A program made the translations under genes and the position numbers. Below are positions 49,849 to 58,907 of a stretch of DNA of 64,000 nt, one piece after another. Source of the DNA: Sphingomonas sp. PL-96 (lineage in GTDB: Bacteria > Pseudomonadota > Alphaproteobacteria > Sphingomonadales > Sphingomonadaceae). Each line of letters begins with the position of its first letter. The stretch's first letter is position 1. The stretch is taken from assembly GCF_020707215.1 (NCBI RefSeq), contig NZ_JAJFET010000005.1, forward strand, positions 186,001 to 250,000, written 5' to 3'. The notes under the pieces were generated by a model. That model was not told where the DNA came from. It ran no database searches and saw nothing but the letters and a program-made list of their open reading frames with translations.

Positions 49849-50988
49849 TCACCCTCGCCGGAACGGCGTGAGTTCCCCCAGATACTCCTGTTCATGCGCC
49901 ACCGCTTCGCGCTCGCGCTCCAGATAGTCGGAAACCGCGCGCCGGAAATTGGCATCGGGCAGGTAATGCGCCGACCAGGTGGTGACCGGCGCATAGCCGC
50001 GCGCCAGCTTGTGCTCGCCCTGCGCGCCCGCCTCGACCCGCCGCAGCCCGCGCGCGATCGCCGCCTCGATCGCCTGATAGTAGCACAGCTCGAAATGGAG
50101 GAACGGCACCTCCTCGGTCGCGCCCCAATAGCGGCCATAGAGGGCATCCGCGCCCACCAGGTTCAGCGCGCCCGCGATCGAGCGGTCGCCGCGATAGGCG
50201 AGCATCAGCAGCACCCGGTCGCCCAGCGCCTCCGACAGCATCGAAAAGAACGGCCGCGTCAGATAGGGCCGCCCCCATTTCCGGCTGCCGGTGTCCTGGT
50301 AGAATTCCCAGAACGCGTCCCAATGCGCCTCGGTGATCTCGGCGCCGGCCAGGTGCTGGATCGTCAGCCCCTCGACCGCGGCGGCGCGCTCCTTGCGGAT
50401 CGCCTTGCGTTTGCGGCTGGCGAGCGCCCCCAGGAAATCGTCGAACGCGGCATAGCCCTGGTTCTCCCAGTGGAACTGGGTACCCGCCCGCGTCAGCCAG
50501 CCCGCCGCCTCCCATGCCGGCAGTTCTGCCGCGTCGACAAAGGTCGCATGCGCCGACGACAGCTGGCTGCGCCGCGTGACCGTTTCCAGCGCGGCGATCA
50601 ACGCAGGCGCGGCCGACGCATCGCGCAGCAGCAGCCGGGGTCCGGGCACCGGCGTGAACGGCACCGCCACCTGCAACTTGGGATAATAGTCGCCGCCCGC
50701 CCGTTCCCAGGCGTCGGCCCAGGCGTGGTCAAAGACATATTCGCCCTGGCTGTGTGCCTTCGCATAGGCGGGCGCGATCGCAACCGGGCGACCATCCGCA
50801 CCATCCACCACCACAGGCAGCGGCTGCCAGCCGGATCGCCCTCCTACCGAGCCGGATCGCTCCAGCGCGGCCAGGAAGCCGTGGCTCAAGAACGGATTGT
50901 CCGGCCCGGCGCAGGCGTCCCACTCGTCGGCGGGGATCGACAGCACGCCGTCGGCGATGCGCGCGGTGATGGCGGTGCTCACCCCCAC
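49849..50988 (-). CDS. DUF482/GNAT-like N-acyltransferase (peptidogalycan biosynthesis type)
   Basis: Protein of 379 residues of the DUF482 (peptidogalycan biosynthesis-like) family with a FemAB/GNAT fold. Recognisable are the N-terminal NPFLSHGFLAALERSGSVG, YVFDHAWADAWERAGGDYYPKLQVAVPFTPVPG, then GSRKWGRPYLTRPFFSMLSEAL and the RYWGATEEVPFLHFELCYYQAIEAAIARGLRRVEAGAQGEHKLARGY end, all typical. The acyl donor and acceptor are unknown. Two adjacent GTG codons (50988, 50982) could start it. Confidence 0.86.
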   Translation of the reverse strand: MGVSTAITARIADGVLSIPADEWDACAGPDNPFLSHGFLAALERSGSVGGRSGWQPLPVVVDGADGRPVAIAPAYAKAHSQGEYVFDHAWADAWERAGGDYYPKLQVAVPFTPVPGPRLLLRDASAAPALIAALETVTRRSQLSSAHATFVDAAELPAWEAAGWLTRAGTQFHWENQGYAAFDDFLGALASRKRKAIRKERAAAVEGLTIQHLAGAEITEAHWDAFWEFYQDTGSRKWGRPYLTRPFFSMLSEALGDRVLLMLAYRGDRSIAGALNLVGADALYGRYWGATEEVPFLHFELCYYQAIEAAIARGLRRVEAGAQGEHKLARGYAPVTTWSAHYLPDANFRRAVSDYLEREREAVAHEQEYLGELTPFRRG

Positions 50989-51043
50989 AATTTAGGCGCT
51001 TCGACGCCGGCGGCAAGCACTGCCCGCCCCGTTTTGGCGGCGC

Positions 51044-52342
51044 TCAGCCGTCGGCGGCGAGTGGTGGGGCCGGTGGGATCCCCGCGCTGTTGCCCGAATC
51101 GCGCAGGATCATCTCGCGCCTCGGCACCGGAATGACGATGCCCTGCTCCTTGAACAACAGCCACAGCCGGTTGAGCACGTCCGAGCGCACATTGCCGACA
51201 CCGCTCTCGGGATCGCTGATCCAGACCAGGATTTCGTGCTCGGCGGCATAGTCGCCATAGCTCACCAGCCACACATTGGGCTTGGGGCTCTTCAACACCC
51301 GCGGGCTTTCCGATGCGGCGCGCAGCATCAGCGCCTGGGCCAGCTTCAGGTCGCTCTCATACCCGACCTTTACGGGAATGCGGACGCGCACGTTGCGGTC
51401 GGTGAAGGACCAGTTCTCCACCTCCTGCGTCATCAGATTTTCGTTGGGGATCAGATGCTCCTTGCCATCGCGGGTGATGACGGAGACCGCGCGCACGCCG
51501 ATCTTGTTCACCCAGCCGAAGCTCTCGCCCACCACGATCACGTCACCGGGCTTGATGGAGCGGTCCATCAGCAGAATGATTCCCGCGATCAGGTTGCCAA
51601 CCGTCTTCTGCAGGCCAAAGCCCACCGCCAGGCCCAGGCCGCCCGAGAACACTGCAAAGGTGGTGAGATCGATGCCCAGCAGGTCGATGCCGAAGAAGAA
51701 GGCAACCACCACCGCCCCGATCGCGGCGAGCTTTTGCGCCAGCAGCTTCTGGGTCGCATCCAGGCTTTTCGCGCGGCCGATCGAATGGGCGACCAGCCGG
51801 TTGGCGAGGCGCACCAGCGCGTAGAGGCCAACGCCCACCACCGCGACCGAAACCAGCGACAAGAGCGACAGCCGCCGACGCCCGACGTTGAAGCCGATCC
51901 GCTCCAGCGCGCCGGTGACATTGTCGAACCCGCCGAACGCGTTGCTCAGCACCGCGACGAACAGGACCGTGCCGATGGTCCAGGCCGCCCAGCGCGGCAG
52001 GTGCAGCCCGCGCAGCACGTCGATCGCCAGCCGCGCCGTTGTCAGCCCAAGCGCCAGACCGATTCCGAACGCGGACAGCGGATGCCAGCCATAGCTGCCC
52101 GCAACCACGGCGAGCACCGCTGCGGCGACCCCGTGGTGCACGATCTGGCACATGCGCGGGGCCAGTCCCTCGACCGGCCCCTCCACGATCCGCCGCCAGC
52201 CGTCCGCCAGCGCCGGCCCCAGCTTGCGCCCCGCCAGCCAGCCGAGCATCAGCGCGACCAGCACCAGCGCCGCCGCGATCCCCGCCTCGATCAGGCGGGG
52301 CGGTCCGGGCATCGTGATGCCATAGTCGGCGAGCCGGATCAC
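51044..52342 (-). CDS. Mechanosensitive ion channel of the MscS family
   Basis: Membrane channel of 432 residues. Four or five hydrophobic helices precede the conserved pore helix and beta domain: TTFAVFSGGLGLAVGFGLQKTVGNLIAGIILLMDRSIKPGDVI (TM3-like Gly/Ala pore helix), then the MscS soluble core with EHLIPNENLMTQEVENWS. It protects against hypo-osmotic shock. The start is GTG at 52342, 6 bases past the metC-like gene's stop; it is probably the third gene of sseA-metC-mscS. Confidence 0.9.
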   Translation of the reverse strand: MIRLADYGITMPGPPRLIEAGIAAALVLVALMLGWLAGRKLGPALADGWRRIVEGPVEGLAPRMCQIVHHGVAAAVLAVVAGSYGWHPLSAFGIGLALGLTTARLAIDVLRGLHLPRWAAWTIGTVLFVAVLSNAFGGFDNVTGALERIGFNVGRRRLSLLSLVSVAVVGVGLYALVRLANRLVAHSIGRAKSLDATQKLLAQKLAAIGAVVVAFFFGIDLLGIDLTTFAVFSGGLGLAVGFGLQKTVGNLIAGIILLMDRSIKPGDVIVVGESFGWVNKIGVRAVSVITRDGKEHLIPNENLMTQEVENWSFTDRNVRVRIPVKVGYESDLKLAQALMLRAASESPRVLKSPKPNVWLVSYGDYAAEHEILVWISDPESGVGNVRSDVLNRLWLLFKEQGIVIPVPRREMILRDSGNSAGIPPAPPLAADG

Positions 52343-52348
52343 CGCCGC

Positions 52349-53557
52349 TTATCCCCGCGCGGCGCGGAAGCGGGCGAGCCCCGCGTCCAGGTCCGCGATC
52401 AGGTCGCGGGCATCCTCCAGCCCGATCTGCAACCGCACTGCCGGGCCGGCCGCTTCCCAGCGGGTGGCGGTGCGGATGCGCTGCGGGTCGATCGGTACCG
52501 CCAGACTTTCGTACCCGCCCCAGCTATAGCCGATGCCGAACAGCTCCAGGCCGTCGATCAGCGCCGCGCGCGCGGCATCGTCCCCACCGTCGAGCACGAA
52601 CGAGAACAGGCCGGACGCCCCCAGGAAGTCGCGTGCAAAGATCTCGTGCCCCGGCGTCCCGGCAAGTGCCGGGTGCAGCACCTTTGCCACCCCCGGCTGC
52701 CCGGCCAGCCAGCGCGCAATGGCGAGTGCGCTTTCACCATGCCGGTCGAGCCGCACCGCCATGGTGCGCAGGCCCCGCGCGCCCAGGAACGCGTCGTCGG
52801 GCGAGACATGCTGGCCCAGCTGATAGCTGGTGTCGCGCAGCGCCGCATATTTGCCGGGTGCCGCGGTCACCGACCCCAGCATCGCGTCCGAATGGCCGAC
52901 CACATATTTGGTGCAGGCCATGATCGTATAGTCGACGCCCTTGGCGATGGCGGGGAACAGCAGCGGAGTCGCCCAGGTGTTGTCGAGCAGGGTGGTGACC
53001 CCGCGCGCCTTGGCGGCGGCGACGATCGCCGGCACGTCCTGCACCTCAAAGGTCAGGCTGCCCGGGCTTTCCATGAAGATTGCGCGCGTATTGGGACCGA
53101 TCAGCTCGGCGATGCCCGCACCGATCGTGGGATCATAGAAGCGGGTCGTGACGCCGAACCGCTTGAGCAGCCCGTTGGCCAGCAGGCGCGTCGGATCATA
53201 GGCGCTGTCCACCAGCAGCAGTTCGTCGCCGGGCGACAGCACTGCCAGGAGCGCGGTCGAGATTGCCGCCACGCCCGACGGATAGAGCAACGTCGCTTCG
53301 GCGCCTGGCTCCAGCTGGGTGAGCGCATCCGCCAGCGACCATTGGGTCGGCGTGCCCCGGCGGCCATAGAACAGCTTGTGGTGCGTATCGGCGGCGCCGC
53401 GCTGGCGCAGTTCGGCGACCGAGTCATAGAGGATCGTCGACGCCCGCCATACCGGCGGGTTGACGATGCCCTGCGTCCATTCCGGCCGCCGCCCCGCACC
53501 GACGACGCGGGTGCCCGCGCCCCTGTCCCCGTTTCCGCCTTCGCTCGCACTGCTCAC
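52349..53557 (-). CDS. metC: Cystathionine beta-lyase-type PLP enzyme
   Basis: Pyridoxal-phosphate enzyme of the Cys/Met metabolism family, 402 residues. The PLP lysine is K217 in CTKYVVGHSD; the phosphate-binding LYPSGVAAIS and the ESPGSLTFEVQD segment also match, as does RLQIGLEDARDLI near the end. Cystathionine beta-lyase (homocysteine formation) fits best, but gamma-lyase or synthase activity cannot be excluded. The GTG start overlaps the sulfurtransferase stop (GTGA), suggesting a sulfur-metabolism operon. Confidence 0.9.
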   Translation of the reverse strand: MSSASEGGNGDRGAGTRVVGAGRRPEWTQGIVNPPVWRASTILYDSVAELRQRGAADTHHKLFYGRRGTPTQWSLADALTQLEPGAEATLLYPSGVAAISTALLAVLSPGDELLLVDSAYDPTRLLANGLLKRFGVTTRFYDPTIGAGIAELIGPNTRAIFMESPGSLTFEVQDVPAIVAAAKARGVTTLLDNTWATPLLFPAIAKGVDYTIMACTKYVVGHSDAMLGSVTAAPGKYAALRDTSYQLGQHVSPDDAFLGARGLRTMAVRLDRHGESALAIARWLAGQPGVAKVLHPALAGTPGHEIFARDFLGASGLFSFVLDGGDDAARAALIDGLELFGIGYSWGGYESLAVPIDPQRIRTATRWEAAGPAVRLQIGLEDARDLIADLDAGLARFRAARG

Positions 53558-54378
53558 AGCGTCACCGTCGCCTTGGGGGTGGTCGGGTCCGACGCCCAGT
53601 CGGTCCAGCTGCCGTCATAGAGCGCCGCGTCGCGGCCGAGCAGGTGAAGCCCGAACGCCAGCGTCGCCGCCGTGACGCCCGAGCCGCAGGTGGTGACGAT
53701 CGGCCGGTCGAGGTCGACGCCCGACGCCTCGAACGCCACACGCAGCGCCTCCCCGCGCTTCCACGTACCGTCCGGCGCGAACAGCTCGCCATAGGGCAGG
53801 TTGAACGATCCGGGGATATGCCCGGTCGGCAGCCCGCGGGGGTCCAGTTCCGCGCCGGTGAAGCGGGGTGCCGAACGCGCGTCGAGCAGCTGCTCGGCAC
53901 CGCTGTCCAGGTTCGCCCGTACGTCCGCCTTGGTCCGCATGCGGCTGCCGTCGAACGCCAGGTGGCGCGTCACGCCGTGCGGCGCGCCATGGCCGGTCTG
54001 GAGCGGACGCCCTTCCGCACGCCATTTGGCCAGGCCGCCGTCGAGCAGGCTCGCTGCCACGCCGTAGCGCTTGAGCAGCCACCAGGCGCGCGCCGCGCTG
54101 CGATAGGGCGAGTCGTCGTAGAGGAGGATTTCCGCGCCGTCGTCGATGCCGAGTGCGCCGAGCAGTGCCGCCACGCCTGCGGTCGAGCCCTCGGCCGCTG
54201 CCTGGGACAAATGGCCCAGGTCCAGGAACGCCGCGCCGGGTAGGTGGCCGGCCGCGAACTCCGCCGCCGCGTCGCGTCCCGCGGCACCCAGCGACCCGAA
54301 CCAGGTCGCATCCAGCAGGTGCAGCCCGGGGCTTCCCAGCCGCCCTGCCAACTCGTTCGTCGTCACCAGCGCGTCCAT
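53554..54378 (-). CDS. sseA: 3-mercaptopyruvate sulfurtransferase (rhodanese tandem)
   Basis: Two rhodanese domains in 274 residues (about 5-125 and 145-272). The catalytic cysteine is C231 in [16 protein letters not shown] is the mercaptopyruvate-type loop rather than the thiosulfate-type CRKGVT. The first domain has LYDDS in place of the Cys loop, as expected for the inactive half. A GGAGACGGC ribosome site precedes ATG 54378. It leads sseA-metC-mscS. Confidence 0.93.
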   Translation of the reverse strand: MDALVTTNELAGRLGSPGLHLLDATWFGSLGAAGRDAAAEFAAGHLPGAAFLDLGHLSQAAAEGSTAGVAALLGALGIDDGAEILLYDDSPYRSAARAWWLLKRYGVAASLLDGGLAKWRAEGRPLQTGHGAPHGVTRHLAFDGSRMRTKADVRANLDSGAEQLLDARSAPRFTGAELDPRGLPTGHIPGSFNLPYGELFAPDGTWKRGEALRVAFEASGVDLDRPIVTTCGSGVTAATLAFGLHLLGRDAALYDGSWTDWASDPTTPKATVTL

Positions 54379-54479
54379 GCCGTCTCCTACACTGTTCCGC
54401 CCCTGCTCTACGCATCGCCATCGGGCGCGTCGAGATCGACCCATTTTCTTCCGCCGCCCCGCACCCTACATGCGCGCGC

Positions 54480-54926
54480 ATGACACCAAAGCATCTGGGC
54501 CAGACCAGCGGCCTGCCCGCGTCGCCGGAACAGGCCGAACTCGACTATGTCCCCAACCCGCGGGAGGGCTCGCGCTATTGCGTGCGCTTCACCGTGCCCG
54601 AATTCACGTCGCTGTGCCCGGTCACCGGCCAGCCGGACTTTGCGCATCTGGTGCTCGACTATGTGCCTGACGCGACCATCGTCGAGTCCAAGTCGCTGAA
54701 GCTGTTCCTTGGATCCTTCCGCAACCACGCCGCCTTTCACGAGGATTGCACGGTCGGCATCGGCGAGCGGCTGTTTGCCGAGATGAAGCCGCTGTGGCTG
54801 CGCATCGGCGGCTATTGGTATCCGCGTGGCGGCATCCCGATCGACGTCTTCTGGCAGTCGGGCGAGCCGCCGGCAGGCGTGTGGATCCCTTCGCAGGATG
54901 TGCCGGGCTATCGCGGGCGGGGCTGA
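54480..54926 (+). CDS. queF: NADPH-dependent 7-cyano-7-deazaguanine reductase
   Basis: Reduces preQ0 to preQ1 in queuosine synthesis. At 148 residues it is the short (type I) tunnel-fold form. The catalytic cysteine is C46 in [10 protein letters not shown], with D53 as the acid; the QueF NADPH motif is [25 protein letters not shown] at 54480 is the first in-frame start in the divergent gap with sseA. Other queuosine genes are not adjacent. Confidence 0.96.
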   Translation: MTPKHLGQTSGLPASPEQAELDYVPNPREGSRYCVRFTVPEFTSLCPVTGQPDFAHLVLDYVPDATIVESKSLKLFLGSFRNHAAFHEDCTVGIGERLFAEMKPLWLRIGGYWYPRGGIPIDVFWQSGEPPAGVWIPSQDVPGYRGRG

Positions 54927-55095
54927 TCCGGCTGTTCGGCGCTGCCGCGACGCAGCACGATTGTAGTAGGGATCGGCGTTTCTAGCGCATTTAAGTACGT
55001 TGCGGTGCAGCAACGGTGAAACCAATCGCCGGTGTTACGCATTTCTCCTTAGGTAGCGGCGATCTCTCGCCGGCGAACTTGCGTGAGGAATGTGA

Positions 55096-57363
55096 ATGGC
55101 GCCGATTATCGCCGTACCAGGTGGCATGGATCACATCGCCCTGCTCGGCAATTTCCTCCCGCGAAAGTGCGGGTTGGCGACGTTCACGACCGACACCTAC
55201 CAGGCACTGCGGCAGCGCTTTCCCGAGCTGACGGTCGACGTCTACGCGATGGACGACCGGCCGGGCCTGCACGCCTATCCGCCGGAAGTCACCCACCGCA
55301 TCCCGCAGAACGATCGCACCGCCTATAGCGAGGCGGCCCGCCGCATCGCCGAGAGCGGGGCCAAGGCGGTGTGGGTCCAGCACGAATACGGCATCTACGG
55401 CGGCGCTGCCGGCGACTATCTGCTGGCGCTGCTCGACCGCGTCGGCCTGCCCGTCATCGTCACGCTGCACACCATCCTGGATGCTCCCAACGCCGACCAG
55501 CGCCGGGTGATGGACGCGCTGCTGCGCCGTGCCGCCCGCGTGATCGTCATGGCCGACAAGGGGCGGGAGATCCTGGCCCGCGTCCACGACGTCGATCCCC
55601 ACAAGCTGGTGATGATCCCGCACGGCGTGCCGGACCGCGCCTTTGTCGAACCCGACGCGATGAAGGACCGCTTCGGCTGGGCCGGGCGCGACGTGATCCT
55701 GACCTTTGGCCTGCTCGCTCCCAACAAGGGCATCGAGACCATGATCGCGGCGATGCCCGCCGTCGTCGAGCGCCACCCGAACGCGCTCTACGTCGTGCTC
55801 GGTGCCACGCACCCGCACCTCGTGGAGCATGAGGGCGAGGCCTATCGCGACCGGTTGAAGGCGCTCGCCGCCGATCGTGGCGTCGCCGACAACATCTGCT
55901 TCGTCGACGCCTTTGTCGAGCATGAGGAACTGCTCGACCATCTCCAGGCCGCCGACCTCTACGTCACCCCCTATAACAACCCCGCGCAGATCACCTCCGG
56001 CACGCTTTCCTATGCGGTCGGTATGGGCAAGGTCGTGATCTCGACGCCCTATGTGCACGCCAGCGAGATCCTCGCCGACGATCATGGCGTGCTGGTGCCG
56101 TTCGGCGATGTCGCTGCCTTTGCCCGCGAGATCACGCGCCTGCTGGGCGACGCATCGGCACGGCGCGCGCTGGCGGAGCGCGCCTATGCGCGCGGGCGCA
56201 CGATGCTGTGGCCGCGGCTTGCCGAACGCGCAATGACCGAACTTGCCGACGCCATCGCCACCCTGCCCGCCCGCATCCATCGCGCGCCCGAGCTTGCGCC
56301 GCTGAAGCCCAACCTCGCCGCCGTCGAGCGGATGAGCGATGCTACCGGCATGCTCCAGCATTCGATCTTCTCGGTGCCCGATCGCCGCCACGGCTATTGC
56401 ATCGACGACAATGCCCGCGCGCTGATCCTGATGCACCGCATCGACGATCTGAACGACACGACGCGCGACAAGTGGACCAGCGTCTACGCGGCCTTTCTCC
56501 AGCACGCCTGGAACCCGGACACGCGTCGCTTCCGCAACTTCATGAACTTCGACCGCAGCTGGTGCGAGGATCAGGGGTCCGAGGATTCGAACGGCCGCGC
56601 GCTCTGGGCGCTGGGGGTTACGGCGCGCGAGGCGCGGGCGCGCAAGCACCGCGACTGGGCGATTGCGTTGTTCGACGCCACCGCGGAAATCGCGTTCGAA
56701 CTCGGCAGCCCGCGCGCGCGCGCCTTTGCGATGCTGGGCGCCGCCGCCATGCTCGACGTCTATCCCGGCCATGGCCGCTCGATCGAGATCCTCACCCGCT
56801 TCGGCGAGGAGCTGGTCGCGTTGCTGCACGAGGCACGCCGCCCGGAATGGCAGTGGTTCGAAATCGTGCTCGCCTATGACAACGCCCGCTTGCCGGAAGC
56901 GATGATCCGCGCCGGCCAGACGCTGGAGCGCTCCGACCTGCTCGAGGTCGGGCTGGCGACGCTCGACTGGATCGTCGCGCGCCAGACCTCGCCGGAAGGC
57001 CGGTTCCGCGCGGTCGGCACCGAGAGCTTCCACCGGCCCTATGCCGACCCGCTGCCCTTCGACCAGCAACCGCTGGAGGCACAGGCGACGATCGATGCCT
57101 GCATCGCCGCATATGAGGTGACCGGCGACGCGCGCTGGGCGGACGAAGCAATGAAAGCCTATCGCTGGTACCTTGGTGCCAACGACCTCGACCTTCCGCT
57201 CGCCTCTGGCGCGGATGGCGGCTGTTTCGACGGGCTGATGCCGCACGGCGTCAACCAGAACCAGGGCGCCGAATCGATCCTGGCGCTGCAACTCGCGTCC
57301 TGCGCAATTTCCGCGCTTTCAAATCGCCCGGCTGTCGTGGCAGAGGGCCGCGCCGTCGCCTGA
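55096..57363 (+). CDS. GT4 glycosyltransferase fused to an alpha/alpha-barrel-like domain
   Basis: Protein of 755 residues. The N-terminal part (about 12-400) is a GT-B, GT4-type transferase: FLPRKCGLATFT, HEYGIYGG, the IVTLHTIL segment, LTFGLLAPNKGIETMI (Rossmann second half) and the donor-site Glu in HASEILADDHGVLVP. The C-terminal part (about 410-740) is made of helix-hairpin units with repeated motifs HGYCIDDNARALIL, EDSNGRALWALGV, WFEIVLAYDNARLPEAM and NQNQGAESILAL, which look like a six-hairpin (alpha/alpha) barrel as in GH families, but no family is certain. It is followed 41 bases on by a GH130 gene. No signal peptide, so it is cytoplasmic. A GAGG ribosome site sits 7 bases upstream. 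Confidence 0.82.
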   Translation: MAPIIAVPGGMDHIALLGNFLPRKCGLATFTTDTYQALRQRFPELTVDVYAMDDRPGLHAYPPEVTHRIPQNDRTAYSEAARRIAESGAKAVWVQHEYGIYGGAAGDYLLALLDRVGLPVIVTLHTILDAPNADQRRVMDALLRRAARVIVMADKGREILARVHDVDPHKLVMIPHGVPDRAFVEPDAMKDRFGWAGRDVILTFGLLAPNKGIETMIAAMPAVVERHPNALYVVLGATHPHLVEHEGEAYRDRLKALAADRGVADNICFVDAFVEHEELLDHLQAADLYVTPYNNPAQITSGTLSYAVGMGKVVISTPYVHASEILADDHGVLVPFGDVAAFAREITRLLGDASARRALAERAYARGRTMLWPRLAERAMTELADAIATLPARIHRAPELAPLKPNLAAVERMSDATGMLQHSIFSVPDRRHGYCIDDNARALILMHRIDDLNDTTRDKWTSVYAAFLQHAWNPDTRRFRNFMNFDRSWCEDQGSEDSNGRALWALGVTAREARARKHRDWAIALFDATAEIAFELGSPRARAFAMLGAAAMLDVYPGHGRSIEILTRFGEELVALLHEARRPEWQWFEIVLAYDNARLPEAMIRAGQTLERSDLLEVGLATLDWIVARQTSPEGRFRAVGTESFHRPYADPLPFDQQPLEAQATIDACIAAYEVTGDARWADEAMKAYRWYLGANDLDLPLASGADGGCFDGLMPHGVNQNQGAESILALQLASCAISALSNRPAVVAEGRAVA

Positions 57364-57404
57364 ACCCAGGTAGCGGCCAGAATGATGATTCCCGGGGATT
57401 GTGC

Positions 57405-58685
57405 ATGCTGGAATTGGTGAACCACCCGCTGCGCCTGCACGCGGATCCCTCGCGCGTCGTGGTGCGGCCCTTTCACATCGCGTGGCAGTCGAACGGCACC
57501 GCCCCCAGCCGCAGCCAGCGGATGGTCAACGCCGTGCTTGCGATGACACCGGAGGAAACCCGCCAGCAGCTCGATGTCGTGCTCAAGGATTTCGAGGCGC
57601 GCCACTGGCAGACCCGCCGCGTCTTCATGACCCGCTATGACGAGGTCGCAGCACAGCTTCGCCTCGACGGCAGCCAGATCGACGATGAAAAGCGCCAGCT
57701 GATCGGCGCCTATTTCTGCCACGAATACAGCTATGCCGCCGCTGCGCTGATGAACCCCAGTGCCGTGCCGCACTTCGACCAGTCCGGCATGCAGCCGGGC
57801 AGCCTGCGCATCCTGATGTCGATGCGCGCGGTGGGTGAAGGGCACATCTCCTCGGTCGCGTTCCGCGAAGGCATCATCACCGACCGCAACGGGATGCATC
57901 TGGCGCCCGAGCCGCCCTTCGCCACCGCCGCCGACGCGATCGGCGACGAGGAGACGCTGCCCGAAGGCCCCGTCACCGTCTACCGCCACCGCGATTCGAC
58001 GCTGTCGGGCACGGTCATCTTTCCGATCACCCAGGCCCAGTCCAAGGGGCTGGAGGACATGCGGCTCGTCCACTTCACCCATGACAATGGGGAGCAGGAG
58101 TGGCTGGGCACCTACACCGCCTATAACGGCTCGCAGATCCAGTCGGAGCTGCTGCGCACCCGCGACTTTCGCGCGTTCGACCTCGTGCCGATGACGGGCA
58201 GCGCCGCGCGCAACAAGGGCATGGGCCTGTTCCCGCGCAAGGTGAACGGCAAGTACATGATGATCGGCCGTCAGGACGGCGAGAATCTGTTCCTGATCCA
58301 GTCCGACACCCTCACCCATTGGGACGAAGGCGAACTGCTGCTCACGCCCGAATACCCGTGGGAGCTGGTGCAGATCGGCAATTGCGGGCCGCCCATCGAA
58401 CTGGACGAGGGCTGGCTGCTGCTCACCCATGGCGTCGGCGCGATGCGCAAATATGCGATCGGCGCGGTGCTGCTCGACAAGGACGACCCGTCGAAGGTCC
58501 TCGGCCGCACCCGCGAGCCGATCCTCGCCGCCGCCAATGAGGACCGCGAGGGCTATGTCCCCAACGTCGTCTATTCCTGCGGCGCGCTGCGCCACGGCGA
58601 CAAGATCTTCATTCCCTATGGCGTTGCCGACAGCTCGGTCGCCTTCGCCTTTGTGACGATCGAGTCGCTGCTCTCGGTGATGTAA
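57405..58685 (+). CDS. GH130 family glycosidase/phosphorylase
   Basis: Five-bladed propeller enzyme of the GH130 family, 426 residues, no signal peptide. GH130 enzymes are mainly inverting beta-mannoside phosphorylases. Propeller and active-site features include GHISSVAFREGIITD, LEDMRLVHFTHDNG, KVNGKYMMIGRQDGENLFL, ELVQIGNCGPPIELDEGWLLLTHGVGAMRKYAIGAVLLD and EDREGYVPNVVYSCGALRHGDKIFIPYG. GGGGA lies 6 bases before ATG 57405. With the preceding GT4 it probably makes or recycles a cytoplasmic mannoside; the linkage (1,2 or 1,4) is not determinable here. Confidence 0.88.
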   Translation: MLELVNHPLRLHADPSRVVVRPFHIAWQSNGTAPSRSQRMVNAVLAMTPEETRQQLDVVLKDFEARHWQTRRVFMTRYDEVAAQLRLDGSQIDDEKRQLIGAYFCHEYSYAAAALMNPSAVPHFDQSGMQPGSLRILMSMRAVGEGHISSVAFREGIITDRNGMHLAPEPPFATAADAIGDEETLPEGPVTVYRHRDSTLSGTVIFPITQAQSKGLEDMRLVHFTHDNGEQEWLGTYTAYNGSQIQSELLRTRDFRAFDLVPMTGSAARNKGMGLFPRKVNGKYMMIGRQDGENLFLIQSDTLTHWDEGELLLTPEYPWELVQIGNCGPPIELDEGWLLLTHGVGAMRKYAIGAVLLDKDDPSKVLGRTREPILAAANEDREGYVPNVVYSCGALRHGDKIFIPYGVADSSVAFAFVTIESLLSVM

Positions 58686-58734
58686 GGACGGGACCCACCC
58701 GGCTCCCAGCCGCGAGACGTTCGCATCCCTTGCT

Positions 58735-58818
58735 GTGCTCCTGCGAAGGCATGAGCCCAGGGCCGCAGGCACACCCGATGTTGCTCTGCGTGGCCCTGGA
58801 TCCCTGCCTGCGCAGGAT
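58735..58818. repeat. Paired GC-rich hairpin repeat (composite)
   Basis: GTGCTCCTGCGAAGGCATGAGCC (with one mismatch in the stem) plus CCCAGGGCC, a spacer, then GGCCCTGG plus a degenerate ATCCCTGCCTGCGCAGGAT hairpin. Same layout as 49733-49818. It lies in the 222-base gap between the converging GH130 and degP genes. Confidence 0.78.
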
Positions 58819-58852
58819 ACGGCAGTTGAGAACCCAACGCCCCTAACGCAAA

Positions 58853-58882
58853 CGGCCCGCCGCTCTTTCGAGCGACGGGCCG
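58853..58882 (-). terminator. Terminator of degP
   Basis: On the minus strand a hairpin with arms CGGCCCG/CGGGCCG and an inner CGCTC/GAGCG stem with a TTTC loop is followed by TTTGCG. It lies 25 bases beyond the degP stop. Confidence 0.8.
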
Positions 58883-58907
58883 CAATTGCGTCCGACCAGG
58901 TCGGAGA

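Noticed and set aside
54998..55015. CGTTGC-N6-GCAACG palindrome before the GT4 gene as an operator
   Set aside because: Arms are only 6 bases, no regulator is adjacent, and the match is within chance in this GC-rich sequence.
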